A stretch of DNA of 64,000 nt from Pseudomonas sp. Leaf58. Its GTDB lineage: Bacteria > Pseudomonadota > Gammaproteobacteria > Pseudomonadales > Pseudomonadaceae. Positions 46,364 through 54,716 of this stretch are shown here, piece by piece (the stretch's first letter is position 1; each line of letters begins with the position of its first letter). A model generated the notes under the pieces. It saw nothing but the letters and a program-made list of their open reading frames with translations. It was not told the origin of the DNA and did no database searches. Location: NCBI RefSeq assembly GCF_003627215.1, contig NZ_CP032677.1:4469501-4533500 (forward strand), written 5' to 3'. The translations under genes and the position numbers were made by a program.

Positions 46364-47347
46364 TTACCGGATCAACGTCAACCGGCCAAAAACGGTCTGC
46401 CACGAAAAGCCCATCACCTTGCCCAGCGAATCCAGCGCCAGCAGTGGTTCGGCCACCGGGAAACTGCCACTGACCTTGCGCTGCCCCAGTTCGCCATCGA
46501 GCAACAGAATGCGCCCCGGGTAATAACGCCCCAGGTCCTCGACCACCTGCGCCAGCGGCACCTGGTAGTAATTCAGCCACCCCTGGCGCCAGGCCAGGCG
46601 GTTGTCGCTGTCCACCGCCAAGGTGTCGCCCACCTGGCCTGCAGCGTAGGCAGCCTGCTGGTTGGCCGTCAGTTCACGCGCTGAAGCACCGGGCACCGGG
46701 CTTATCGCCACACGCCCGCTGCGCACCGTGACTTGGGCGCCCTCGCCCTGCTCGCGCACTTCGAACTGCGTACCGAGTACCCGCACCTCGCCACCGCCAG
46801 CTTCGACCACGAACGGCGCGCCGGTATGGCTGACCTGGAAAAATGCCGCGCCATGCAGCAGCCGCACGCGACGCTCGCCCTGCTCGAAATCGACTGCAAT
46901 TGCACTGCCCGCATCCAGCGTTACCTGTGACTGGTCGGCCAGGGTCACCTGGCGGACCTGCCCGGCACTGCGGTAGTCGGCTTGCAGGTCCTGCAGCCAG
47001 TATCCGGGGTGCCAACCACCGGCAACGCCCACGGCCAGCACCAGGCAGGCCGCCACCGCCAGCGCCGTGACCCGCTGCCGCCGCGGGCGCCTGGCCAGGG
47101 GCCTGGCCATGGCATCCAGGTAGCGTTGCAGGCTTTCCTGCTCTTCGGCAGCCAACCGCGCCGCCGGGGCAGCGCTGTGCTGCCACAGCAGTTGGGCCTG
47201 GGCGTAGGCTGCACGGTGCGCGGGGTCGGCCAGCAGCCAGCGCTTGAACGCCGCCCCCTCGGCTTGCGCGGGCTGCTCATTGATGCGGCTGAGCCACTGC
47301 AACGCAGCCTGGGCCTGCACCTCGGTGATCGGGATCGGCGGGCTCAT
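46364..47347 (-). CDS. FecR-family anti-sigma regulator
   Basis: A 327-residue protein that carries the receptor signal to the sigma factor. The N-terminal cytosolic part (ALQWLSRINEQPAQAEGAAF, DPAHRAAYAQA) is followed by one membrane helix (VTALAVAACLVLAVGVAGGW) and the periplasmic FecR domain (DAGSAIAVDFEQGERRVRLL, VRVLGTQFEVREQG). The C-terminal part resembles an STN-like fold. The start MSPPIPIT overlaps the sigma gene stop by four bases (ATGA). Confidence 0.94.
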   Translation of the reverse strand: MSPPIPITEVQAQAALQWLSRINEQPAQAEGAAFKRWLLADPAHRAAYAQAQLLWQHSAAPAARLAAEEQESLQRYLDAMARPLARRPRRQRVTALAVAACLVLAVGVAGGWHPGYWLQDLQADYRSAGQVRQVTLADQSQVTLDAGSAIAVDFEQGERRVRLLHGAAFFQVSHTGAPFVVEAGGGEVRVLGTQFEVREQGEGAQVTVRSGRVAISPVPGASARELTANQQAAYAAGQVGDTLAVDSDNRLAWRQGWLNYYQVPLAQVVEDLGRYYPGRILLLDGELGQRKVSGSFPVAEPLLALDSLGKVMGFSWQTVFGRLTLIR

Positions 47348-47919
47348 CGGCGGGCACTCCCTGGCCGGCGTGGGGTGGACGCGGGCTCGGCAACACTCGC
47401 CTTGCACGCTTCGAGGGCGCGCATCATATGCTTTTCCACAGCACTCTGGGACAGCTGCATGGCCTTGGCGATCTCGCCGTACTTGCAGCCGTGGATGCGG
47501 TTGAGCAGGAAAATCTGCCGAGTGCGTTCGGGCAAGGCGCGCAAGGCGGCTTCGATGCGCTGCAAGTCATGGTCAACCTCCACGGCCTGCTCCGGCGCCT
47601 GGGCCACGGCTGCCTCGTCCACCGGCGCCGCGGCTTCGGCTACCCGCCCGCGGCTGCCTTCGCTGCGCAGGTGGTCGATGGCCAGGTTGCCGGCGCAACG
47701 CAGCAGGTAGGTGTCCAGCGCCTCGACCTTAACCTCGGGGCGGCGCCAGAAGCGCAGGAACAACTCCTGAACCAGGTCCGATGCCGTGGCGTGACAGCCC
47801 ACTCGGCGGCTTACCAGGGCTTCCATGCGCGCACGCTGGGCTTGGAACACCTGGACGAAAAGCGCACGCCCGCTGCCCCTCTCGGCGTCCGACTCAATCA
47901 TGTTTCCCGGCTCACTCAT
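47344..47919 (-). CDS. FecI-type ECF sigma factor
   Basis: A 191-residue iron-starvation sigma factor starting MSEPGNMIE. Region 2 is ATASDLVQELFLRFWRRP with YLLRCAGNLAIDHLRSE; region 4 is LPERTRQIFLLNRIHGCKYG followed by EIAKAMQLSQSAVEKHM. It should direct RNA polymerase to the receptor gene when the receptor binds its siderophore. It begins five bases after the DUF3325 stop, so it is read with the membrane genes upstream. Confidence 0.94.
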   Translation of the reverse strand: MSEPGNMIESDAERGSGRALFVQVFQAQRARMEALVSRRVGCHATASDLVQELFLRFWRRPEVKVEALDTYLLRCAGNLAIDHLRSEGSRGRVAEAAAPVDEAAVAQAPEQAVEVDHDLQRIEAALRALPERTRQIFLLNRIHGCKYGEIAKAMQLSQSAVEKHMMRALEACKASVAEPASTPRRPGSARR

Positions 47920-47923
47920 GAGG

Positions 47924-48250
47924 TCACTCGGCGAAAACGGCCAGCAATGGCCCCAGCACCACACTGATGGCGGCCAGCCCCAGCAGCAGGCGGGGCTGGT
48001 AAGGCAAGCCGAACACCCACAGGGTCACGCCGGCCATCAGCAGCGCGGTCCATTCCACCAGGCCATGGGCCCAGCCACGTAGTTGTACGCTGAGTAGCAG
48101 CGACGCTACCAGCAGCAGCCAACCGGCGCTGCGCAACAGGCGCAACTGCGCGGGGCGTGGCGTGCGCCCGAGCAGGTCGACGAAGTGCTTTTGCATTGCC
48201 AAGCACAGGGCAACCAAGCCTGCGAATGCGATCAGGGCGCTACCCAACAT
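47924..48250 (-). CDS. DUF3325 membrane protein
   Basis: A 108-residue protein with four hydrophobic helices (for example ALIAFAGLVALCLAM and LLLGLAAISVVLGPLLAVF). DUF3325 genes typically accompany PepSY and DUF3649 genes in iron-uptake clusters of Pseudomonas; the function is unknown. Its start codon shares one base with the PepSY stop (TGATG). Confidence 0.85.
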   Translation of the reverse strand: MLGSALIAFAGLVALCLAMQKHFVDLLGRTPRPAQLRLLRSAGWLLLVASLLLSVQLRGWAHGLVEWTALLMAGVTLWVFGLPYQPRLLLGLAAISVVLGPLLAVFAE

Positions 48251-49830
48251 CAGCGTGCCTCCGCCGTTTCAGTGCTTGGCTTTTTTACCGCACGCGGGGC
48301 GCGTTTAGCCGCCGGCTGGGGGCTGCGCAGCAGCTTGCCGGCCAACCAGGCGAGCCACAGGCCGGTGCCCAGCGCCGTCAGGTCGAAGCCGGCCATAGCC
48401 CAGTCGCCCACCCGCAGCGAATGGTTCAGGCCCTGGCCAGTGCTCAGGCCATTGAGCAGCGGCAGCAAGGCAAAGGCCAGCGCGCCCAGCGCCAGTTGCT
48501 CGCCCCAGGCCCGGCGCCCGCTGCGACGCAGCACGGCGTGCACCAGCGACAGGCCCCAGGCGATGAAGAAGGCGTTGACCTCCCAATCGGCCCGGCTTCC
48601 GACGCCCACGGGGATCAGGCGGTTGGCCCAGAAGAAGCCCGCCACGGCCAGCAGCAGGCCGCTCATGCTGGCGATGTTGAGCACTTCGACCAAGCGCAGT
48701 TCGCCCGGCAGGCCCTCACGCTTGGCATGCTTGAGTTGGCGCTTGCCCAGCCACATCACCAGCCCGGTGCCGATCACCGCGGTACCCGCCACGCCAAAGA
48801 AGAAATACAGCCAGCGCAGCCAAGGCCCGGCAAAGTTGCCCATGTGTAGCCCGGCAAAGCTGAACGCGGTCATCATCGCCCCGCTCTCCGGCTTGCCCTG
48901 GCTCAACAACGCACCGCTGGCACCATCGAAGGTCCAGTTGGCGCTGCGTCGGTAGGCGACGTGGTCGGCTGCCGATTGGGTGAAGGTGACGCGGGCAGTG
49001 CGGTCACCCGGGTTGTGCAATTGGATGAAGCCGATGCGCGCGCCCGGCTCCAGCGCCTGTACCTTGGCGTACAGGCTCGGCAACGGCACCAACGGGGCCG
49101 GCACATTGGCCACCTTCGGCGCATCATCACGGCCGAACAGCTCGTTGAAATAGCCCCCGGTGTTGTCACCGTAGCTAGCCATGATGCTGGCCGGCATTAC
49201 CATGTACATGAACAGCACCAAGCTGCTGTAGCTGATCATCAAGTGGAACGGCAGCACCAGCACACCGATTGCGTTGTGGCCGTCCAGCCATGAGCGCTGG
49301 CCTTTGCCTGGGCGGAAGGTGAAGAACTCCTTGAAGATCTTCTTGTGGGTGATGATGCCGGTGACCAGCCCGAGCAGCATGATGAACGCGCAGAAGGTCG
49401 ACAACCAACGGCCAAAGGGATGCGGCATTTGCAGCTGGAAGTGGAAGCGGTAGAAAAACTCGCCTCCCCGGCTTTCTCGCGCCTCGACCGGTTCGCCGGT
49501 TTGCGCGTCGAGGCTTTTGCTGACAAAACCCCGGCGCCCGCCAGCCGGGTCGCGCCAGCCCACATTCACTGCGGCTTCGCGCTCGTTGGGCAAGCGGATC
49601 ATCCAGCTGCCGGCGTGCCCGGCATTACCTTCCAGGTAGCGCTGCGCCAGCCCCAGGCTGGCGGCAGGATCGAGCGCGTGGCGACGCACCTCGGGCTGAG
49701 CCCAGTGGTTGATCTCGTCCTTGAAGTACGACAGCGTGCCGGTCAAGAAGATGGCGAACAGCAGCCAGCCAAAGATCAGCCCGGTCCAGGTGTGCAGCCA
49801 GGCCATCGCCTGGCGGAAGCCTTCTTTCAT
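48250..49830 (-). CDS. PepSY-domain membrane protein (ferric-siderophore reductase-like)
   Basis: An inner-membrane protein of 526 residues starting MKEGFRQAMAWLHTWTGLIF. Four or more helices with membrane histidines (HTWTG, FHFQLQMPHPFG, GHNAIGVLVLPFHLM, GLHMGNFAGPWLRW) fit heme-bearing PepSY_TM proteins, which are proposed to reduce iron released from siderophores. It overlaps the DUF3649 gene by four bases. Confidence 0.88.
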   Translation of the reverse strand: MKEGFRQAMAWLHTWTGLIFGWLLFAIFLTGTLSYFKDEINHWAQPEVRRHALDPAASLGLAQRYLEGNAGHAGSWMIRLPNEREAAVNVGWRDPAGGRRGFVSKSLDAQTGEPVEARESRGGEFFYRFHFQLQMPHPFGRWLSTFCAFIMLLGLVTGIITHKKIFKEFFTFRPGKGQRSWLDGHNAIGVLVLPFHLMISYSSLVLFMYMVMPASIMASYGDNTGGYFNELFGRDDAPKVANVPAPLVPLPSLYAKVQALEPGARIGFIQLHNPGDRTARVTFTQSAADHVAYRRSANWTFDGASGALLSQGKPESGAMMTAFSFAGLHMGNFAGPWLRWLYFFFGVAGTAVIGTGLVMWLGKRQLKHAKREGLPGELRLVEVLNIASMSGLLLAVAGFFWANRLIPVGVGSRADWEVNAFFIAWGLSLVHAVLRRSGRRAWGEQLALGALAFALLPLLNGLSTGQGLNHSLRVGDWAMAGFDLTALGTGLWLAWLAGKLLRSPQPAAKRAPRAVKKPSTETAEAR

Positions 49831-50132
49831 GGGTTGCTCATCCAATAGACAAGCCCGTTGACCATTGCCAATACCAGGCTTGGCAATAACACGCCAAACC
49901 ACGCTCGCCAGGCGCTACGGCAGGCAAAACACCAGATGAAGGCCAGCAGGTAGAAGACAAACGATAGCAACAGGCCAACCAGCGTCGCGTCGACCTTTGG
50001 CAATGGCACCAACAACGTGATGCAAACGCTGGCCATGGACGCCAACAGATAACCGCCCAACAACGCTGCCAGGCTGCGTGAAGCCACGGCCAGGCGATAG
50101 CTGAGCGAGAGGCCGGCGGTATGGCGCGTCAT
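49827..50132 (-). CDS. DUF3649 membrane protein
   Basis: A 101-residue protein with three helices (SLAALLGGYLLASMASVCITL, LLLSFVFYLLAFIWCFACR, VLLPSLVLAMVNGLVYWM). It is the first gene of the iron unit and has a Fur-like box 33 bases upstream. It probably assists the PepSY protein; its function is unknown. Confidence 0.85.
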   Translation of the reverse strand: MTRHTAGLSLSYRLAVASRSLAALLGGYLLASMASVCITLLVPLPKVDATLVGLLLSFVFYLLAFIWCFACRSAWRAWFGVLLPSLVLAMVNGLVYWMSNP

Positions 50133-50164
50133 GGCGAAGGTCCGGGCGTTTACGGGGCTGCAAT

Positions 50165-50183
50165 AATAATGATTTCAATTCTC
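50165..50183. promoter_or_regulatory. Fur-like box heading the iron operon
   Basis: AATAATGATTTCAATTCTC matches the 19-base Fur consensus at 13 positions, including the run ATAATGAT. It lies just before the DUF3649 gene and would repress the sigma/anti-sigma unit when iron is plentiful. Confidence 0.7.
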
Positions 50184-50359
50184 ATAAGCAAAGGCCGCAT
50201 CAGCTGCGGGCCGCCATTTGCAACAAGAAATTTATTTTCAAAAAGGGCTTGAATTCGTTGCGCGGTTGCCTGACCTTAGAGTCAAGAGGCGCAGAAATTC
50301 CAAGGGTCTCAAGGGCCTAGGCGCGTCTCCATGCGAGCAAGCTGAATAAGGATTGAATC

Positions 50360-50707
50360 ATGCAAATCCAGGTCAACAGCAGCAACCATTTCGAAGGCAA
50401 TGCCCGGCTCGACCAGTGGGTCCGCAGTACACTGGAAAGCTCACTGGAGCGCTACGAGGACGACCTCACCCGCATCGAGGTCCACCTGCGCGACGAGAAC
50501 GGCGCCAAGCCCGGACCGCATGACAAACGCTGCCAGATGGAGGCTCGCCCCAAAGGCCACCAACCGATTTCCGTAACCCACACCGCCACTTCGCTGGACC
50601 AGGCGGTCGATGGCGCCGCCACCAAGCTCAACCACGCCCTGGAACATTTCTTCGGCAAGCTGCGCAGCAAGCGCGGCGCCCTGGAGCTGAGTGACCCAGA
50701 CGCCTGA
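50360..50707 (+). CDS. Ribosome hibernation promoting factor family protein
   Basis: A 115-residue protein of the HPF/RaiA type with beta-alpha-beta order: MQIQVNSSNHFEGNARLDQW, the acidic IEVHLRDENG and the helix DQAVDGAATKLNHALEHFFG. HPF proteins bind the ribosome and stabilise it in stationary phase. It lies apart from rpoN, so it is a second type. AAGGA precedes the ATG and a strong terminator follows. Confidence 0.85.
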   Translation: MQIQVNSSNHFEGNARLDQWVRSTLESSLERYEDDLTRIEVHLRDENGAKPGPHDKRCQMEARPKGHQPISVTHTATSLDQAVDGAATKLNHALEHFFGKLRSKRGALELSDPDA

Positions 50708-50720
50708 TTGGCAATGCAGA

Positions 50721-50746
50721 ACGCCCGGCCTACTGCCGGGCGTTTT
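50721..50746 (+). terminator. Rho-independent terminator after HPF gene
   Basis: ACGCCCGGC (50721-50729) pairs perfectly with GCCGGGCGT (50735-50743) and runs into TTTT. Confidence 0.92.
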
Positions 50747-50828
50747 CGTTTACAGCGATCAATGGCGCTGAACCAAGCGGCGATTTCCCTGGTCAACCTC
50801 TGCATTCATTCACCGCAGAAGCACGGCC

Positions 50829-51119
50829 ATGAACAACCCATTCGAACGCATCAGTGCTGCATTCGCACCCGAATACCGGATCAACCTGAGCATCGCGAAT
50901 CTCGACGGCAGCATCATGCTGACCCTGTCCGACGACGCCGGCGTGGTCGCCAAGCGCCTCATCACCCAAGCCCAACGCAACGACCCGGTGCGCCTGCAGC
51001 GGGTAATTGACAGCATACGCCTGGGCCTAGCCATCGAACTCAGCCAGAACCCCATGCAGGTACTGGCCGCGCTGACTCGCGACGCCCGCCACGAGGCGCG
51101 TCATTTTGTCGCCAACTGA
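50829..51119 (+). CDS. DUF3509 protein
   Basis: A 96-residue cytosolic protein starting MNNPFERISAAFAPEYRINL. The layout (two or three strands and then helices ending IRLGLAIELSQ) fits DUF3509, a Pseudomonas family with no known function. It is convergent with the psiE-like gene, stop codons only three bases apart. Confidence 0.75.
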   Translation: MNNPFERISAAFAPEYRINLSIANLDGSIMLTLSDDAGVVAKRLITQAQRNDPVRLQRVIDSIRLGLAIELSQNPMQVLAALTRDARHEARHFVAN

Positions 51120-51122
51120 GCG

Positions 51123-51593
51123 CTACTTGCCCTCATCCACTTCCTTGCCGTTGGCATCCAGCACCTTGGTCGAGGGGTAGCGGTACGAAGCGTAGCGCAC
51201 CACCAGAATGGCGAAGGCCAGCAATAGAATGCCGCCGCACACGTACAACAGCCCGACATCCGGCGCTTTGTGGTGCGAGACGTCGCCGATCAGCAGGCGC
51301 GTCAGTGCGGTAATGGCCACGTACAGCAGGAAGCGGATGGGCATATGGTTGGTCTTGAAGTAGATCCCCACCATCGCCCCCAGCTCCAGGTAGATGAACA
51401 GCAGCAGGATGTCATCGACACTGACCCCACCCTTGCCGAGCATGTCCAGGAACGTTGTCACCGCCGCATAGGCGGTAATTGCGCCAATGCCGAACAGCGC
51501 CAGGTAATGGAAGGCCTCGACGCACAGGTTGCCCAGCGAGTCGGCCGAGCCATGCAGGCCCCTGCGCAGTTTTTCTGCCCATTTGATGTTCAC
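51123..51593 (-). CDS. PsiE-family phosphate-starvation-inducible membrane protein
   Basis: A 156-residue membrane protein with four helices (ALFGIGAITAYAAVTTFL, DILLLFIYLELGAMVGIYF, FLLYVAITALTRLLI, LLYVCGGILLLAFAILV). The block VAITALTRLLIGD is the PsiE signature. I chose the GTG start at 51593 (VNIKWAEKL); longer in-frame starts run into non-conserved sequence. In E. coli psiE is phosphate-regulated; the function is unknown. Confidence 0.82.
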   Translation of the reverse strand: MNIKWAEKLRRGLHGSADSLGNLCVEAFHYLALFGIGAITAYAAVTTFLDMLGKGGVSVDDILLLFIYLELGAMVGIYFKTNHMPIRFLLYVAITALTRLLIGDVSHHKAPDVGLLYVCGGILLLAFAILVVRYASYRYPSTKVLDANGKEVDEGK

Positions 51594-51767
51594 GATGTTC
51601 CATTCCCCGATACGTCTTGAAGGATGATGCGTCACTGGTGTGACGCTTGTGCCATGCAGTAAAAGGGCCAGGCCCAGCCTTTGGAAGGCGACCGATTGCC
51701 GCAAGGCACCTGTGTACTAGGCTTTTGCCGAAAGAATCCGGTTGCGCGATGAGGGCAAATGCCATTA

Positions 51768-51783
51768 CTGTATATAGATACAG
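51768..51783. promoter_or_regulatory. LexA (SOS) box before yebG
   Basis: CTGTATATAGATACAG fits the LexA consensus CTGT-N8-ACAG fully. It lies 41 bases before the yebG start, which is the expected place for SOS control. Confidence 0.92.
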
Positions 51784-51824
51784 TAAAACGCAACGCAACC
51801 AGCAAAAAGGCATAGAGGTGATGA

Positions 51825-52082
51825 ATGGCCGTCGAAGTGGTGTACCGCAGCAGCCGCGACCCGGAGCGCTTGTTCATGGATAAGGCCGAAGCAGACCGTC
51901 ACGACAAGATGCTCGAACTGGCCGAGCGCCTGGCCGAAGTGTTGCACAAGGCAGTGCCGTCGCTGACCGAGCAACAAGTCGAAGAAGCCGGTATCTACAT
52001 GGCCAAGAACCGCGATGTGTTCGCCCGGGCGTTCAAGAGCCAGCCGGATGCGTTGGCCGAGCTGCTCGAAGCGCCAGTGTAG
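51825..52082 (+). CDS. yebG: YebG-family DNA-damage-inducible protein
   Basis: An 85-residue protein starting MAVEVVYRSSRDPERLFMDK, with KAEADRHDKMLELAERL and VEEAGIYMAKNRDVFARA as in YebG. E. coli YebG is an SOS-induced protein of unknown role. The LexA box upstream supports the assignment. GAGGTGATGAATG contains the ribosome site. Confidence 0.9.
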   Translation: MAVEVVYRSSRDPERLFMDKAEADRHDKMLELAERLAEVLHKAVPSLTEQQVEEAGIYMAKNRDVFARAFKSQPDALAELLEAPV

Positions 52083-52108
52083 GCGCGGGCTTTCCCGCGA
52101 AAAGGTCA
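52078..52108. repeat. Single REP element
   Basis: One degenerate copy (GCGGGCTTTCCCGC) between the convergent yebG and dehydrogenase genes. Confidence 0.75.
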
Positions 52109-52127
52109 GCCAGGCCAATATCAATCT

Positions 52128-53147
52128 TCAGCCGTACAACAACCGCTCCGCCAGAAGCTGCGCCACCCGCGCCGGCGAACGTTTCTCTGCCTGCGCATGG
52201 CCAAACACTTCGGTCAGCCGGGAAGGTATCCGCGCCAGGTGCGCGGTGATGGTGGCCAGGTCTTCGCCACGATGGGTCAGCGCCACGTAGATCAAGCCAC
52301 CGGCATTGATCACATAATCGGGCGCATACAGTATCCCACGCGACTCCAACTGGTCGGCCACCTGCAGGGTGGTCAGTTGGTTGTTCGCCGCCCCCGCAAC
52401 TGCTGCGCAACGCAACTGCATCACGCTCTGCCCGTTCAGCACCGGCCCCAGGCCGCACGGGGCAAAGATATCGCAAGGGGTGCTGATCAACGCATCGTTG
52501 GTCACCGGTTTGGCATCGAACTGCTCCATTGCCAACCGCACACGCCCTGGGTCCAGGTCGCTGACCAACAGTTCGGCGCCCACCGCATGCAGTTGCTCCG
52601 CTAGCGCATAACCGACATTGCCCAGCCCTTGCACCGCCACCCGCAGGCCTTTCAAGTCGTCGCTGCCCAGCCGGAACGAGGTCGTGGCGCGAATGCCCGC
52701 GAACACCCCCATCGCCGCATGCGGTGATGGATCACCGCATGCCGTGGTGCTGGTCACATGCGGGGTGCTTTGGGCAATGCAGTCCATGTCCACGGTAGAG
52801 GTGCCGCTGTCCACGGCGATGATGAAGCGGCCTTGCAAGGTATCGATGAAGCGGCCAAACGCCTCGAACAGCGCAGCACGGTTTTCCACATGCGGGTTGC
52901 GCATGATCACCGCCTTGCCGCCACCCAGTGGCAGGCCGGCCAGCGCCGCCTTGTAGCTCATGCCCTGGGCCAGGCGAATGGCATCGATCATGGCGCTTTC
53001 GTCATCGGCATAAGGCAGGTAGCGGCAACCGCCCATGGCTGGGCCCAACTGCTCGCTGTGAATCGCCACCACCGCCTTCAGGCCCGTGGCCGGGTCGGTG
53101 AACAGGTGCAGTGACTGGGTGCGGGTGCTTTGCATCAGTGCGAACAT
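52128..53147 (-). CDS. Leu/Phe/Val-type amino acid dehydrogenase
   Basis: An NAD-dependent amino acid dehydrogenase of 339 residues, the family's usual length. The catalytic lysines K66 and K78 lie in GMSYKAALAGLPLGGGKAVI. The substrate loop and aspartate follow (AVDSGTSTVDMD), then the Rossmann motif GLGNVG. GGGGAG precedes the ATG at 53147. It interconverts branched-chain or aromatic amino acids with keto acids; its place next to tyrosine catabolism genes suggests the latter, but specificity is not resolved. Confidence 0.88.
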   Translation of the reverse strand: MFALMQSTRTQSLHLFTDPATGLKAVVAIHSEQLGPAMGGCRYLPYADDESAMIDAIRLAQGMSYKAALAGLPLGGGKAVIMRNPHVENRAALFEAFGRFIDTLQGRFIIAVDSGTSTVDMDCIAQSTPHVTSTTACGDPSPHAAMGVFAGIRATTSFRLGSDDLKGLRVAVQGLGNVGYALAEQLHAVGAELLVSDLDPGRVRLAMEQFDAKPVTNDALISTPCDIFAPCGLGPVLNGQSVMQLRCAAVAGAANNQLTTLQVADQLESRGILYAPDYVINAGGLIYVALTHRGEDLATITAHLARIPSRLTEVFGHAQAEKRSPARVAQLLAERLLYG

Positions 53148-53272
53148 CGACGGGCTCCCCAACGAGGTGCTCCCTCCAGTATAGGCACCGCCCCGGGCCT
53201 GACGCCGCCGCCGGACCACTGGACGAAACCGCGCGCCACGGCTAATACTCAAAGGTGTGTGGAGAAGCCCCC

Positions 53273-54079
53273 ATGAAGCCACGTCAAGCCTGCCTGGCCT
53301 GCCTGGAACGCGAGCCTGTCGCCCTGCTGGAAGCCGCCTTGTGGATGGCCGCCGAGCACGACCGTAGCGTCGAGCCCGCGGCCAGCCTTGTCACCCTGCA
53401 TGGCTTGCAACGTGAGATCAGTGCCAACCTGCCAATGCTGCCGCTGTGCGAACTAGCCCAGCCGCTGCTGCGTCAGCTGAATGCGTTGGGCTTTCAGCAG
53501 GATGAAAACCACCCCCTGCGCCCGCATGCCGCGATGATGGACAAGGTGCTGCAGCGTCGCCGTGGCCAACCGCTGACCCTGGCCATCCTCGCGCTGGAAC
53601 TGGCCTGGCGGCTGTCTATCCCCCTTGAAGGCGTAGGCTTCCCCGGCCATTTCCTACTGCGCGTACCGGGTGCCGATCACCTGCTCGACCCCTGTGGGGG
53701 CCGGCGGCTGTACCCCAACGATTGCCGGGAGCTGCTGGCTCGCCAGTTCGGCCCGCACATAGCGCTAAGCGCAGAACACATGCGCAGTGCCAGCCCGCTG
53801 CAGATGCTACAACGCCTGTCACGCAACCTGCGCCAGTTGCACATCAGCAACGATGATCACCTGGCGGCGCTGATCGATGCCGAGCGGGTCATGCAGCTAG
53901 GCCCGGTGCAGGTCAGCGACTATATGACCCGCGCCTCGTTGTACCAGCACCTCGATTGCCCGCAGGCCGAGCGCTTCGACCTGGAGCATGCATTGCTATT
54001 GACGGAAGACCCGGCCCAGCGCCTGAAGCTGTCCGAGCGTATCGGCAAGCTTCCGGCGGTGAACCGTTCGCTTCACTGA
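53273..54079 (+). CDS. SirB1/transglutaminase-like family protein
   Basis: A 268-residue protein of the SirB1 (transglutaminase-like_2) family: HPLRPHAAMMDKVLQRRRGQ followed by PLTLAILALELAWRLSIPLE and VGFPGHFLLRVPG, which carries the conserved histidine. C-terminal TPR-like helices follow. I chose MKPRQACLA at 53273 with GGAGAAG in front. The function is unknown. Its stop overlaps the convergent maiA stop by seven bases. Confidence 0.82.
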   Translation: MKPRQACLACLEREPVALLEAALWMAAEHDRSVEPAASLVTLHGLQREISANLPMLPLCELAQPLLRQLNALGFQQDENHPLRPHAAMMDKVLQRRRGQPLTLAILALELAWRLSIPLEGVGFPGHFLLRVPGADHLLDPCGGRRLYPNDCRELLARQFGPHIALSAEHMRSASPLQMLQRLSRNLRQLHISNDDHLAALIDAERVMQLGPVQVSDYMTRASLYQHLDCPQAERFDLEHALLLTEDPAQRLKLSERIGKLPAVNRSLH

Positions 54080-54705
54080 GCCGGGCTGTCCGGCTGCTGG
54101 GCGGGGTGGGCCTGGGCGAATGCCGGGTGCCCAGCCGCCAGGGCAGCAACCCGCAAGATGCGCGGGAAGCTGTCGAGGTCGATGTTGAAGCGCTCGGCCG
54201 CATACAACTGCGGGATCAGGTAGACATCCGCCAAGCCTGGCTCAGCACCAAAGCAGAAGCCATGATCACCAATCAATTGCTCTACCGCCGCCAGCCCTTG
54301 GCTGATCCAGTGGCCGATCCACTGGTTGACCTGGCTTTCGTCCTGGCCGGCCTGACGCAAGCGGTTAAGCACGCTGACGTTGTGCAGCGGGTGGATGTCG
54401 CAGCCGATGATCGCTGCCACGCCCCGCACCTTGGCGCGCGCCGCGGCCGTGGCAGGCAGCAGCGCCGGCTGTGGATAAACCTCTTCCAGGTACTCGATGA
54501 TCGCTGGCGACTGCACCAGCAACTCACCGCCGTCGGTGCGCAAGGCCGGCACGCGGCCCTGCGGGTTGACGGCGACATAGCCCGCACCGCGCTGCTCACC
54601 CTGCAGCAGGTTGACCGGCAGGGACTGGTAGGCCAGCCCCTTCAGTGCCAAGGCAATGCGCACCCGGTAGGACGAGGTGGAACGGTAATAGGTGTACAGC
54701 TCCAT
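54073..54705 (-). CDS. maiA: Maleylacetoacetate isomerase
   Basis: A zeta-class glutathione transferase of 210 residues that turns maleylacetoacetate into fumarylacetoacetate in tyrosine and homogentisate breakdown. The active-site motif STSSYRVRIALALKG (residues ~9-23) and the GSH-binding NPQGRVPAL and QSPAIIEYLEE are visible. It is third in the hmgA-fahA-maiA operon, 11 bases after fahA. Confidence 0.95.
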   Translation of the reverse strand: MELYTYYRSTSSYRVRIALALKGLAYQSLPVNLLQGEQRGAGYVAVNPQGRVPALRTDGGELLVQSPAIIEYLEEVYPQPALLPATAAARAKVRGVAAIIGCDIHPLHNVSVLNRLRQAGQDESQVNQWIGHWISQGLAAVEQLIGDHGFCFGAEPGLADVYLIPQLYAAERFNIDLDSFPRILRVAALAAGHPAFAQAHPAQQPDSPAQ

Positions 54706-54716
54706 GCCCAGCCTCC

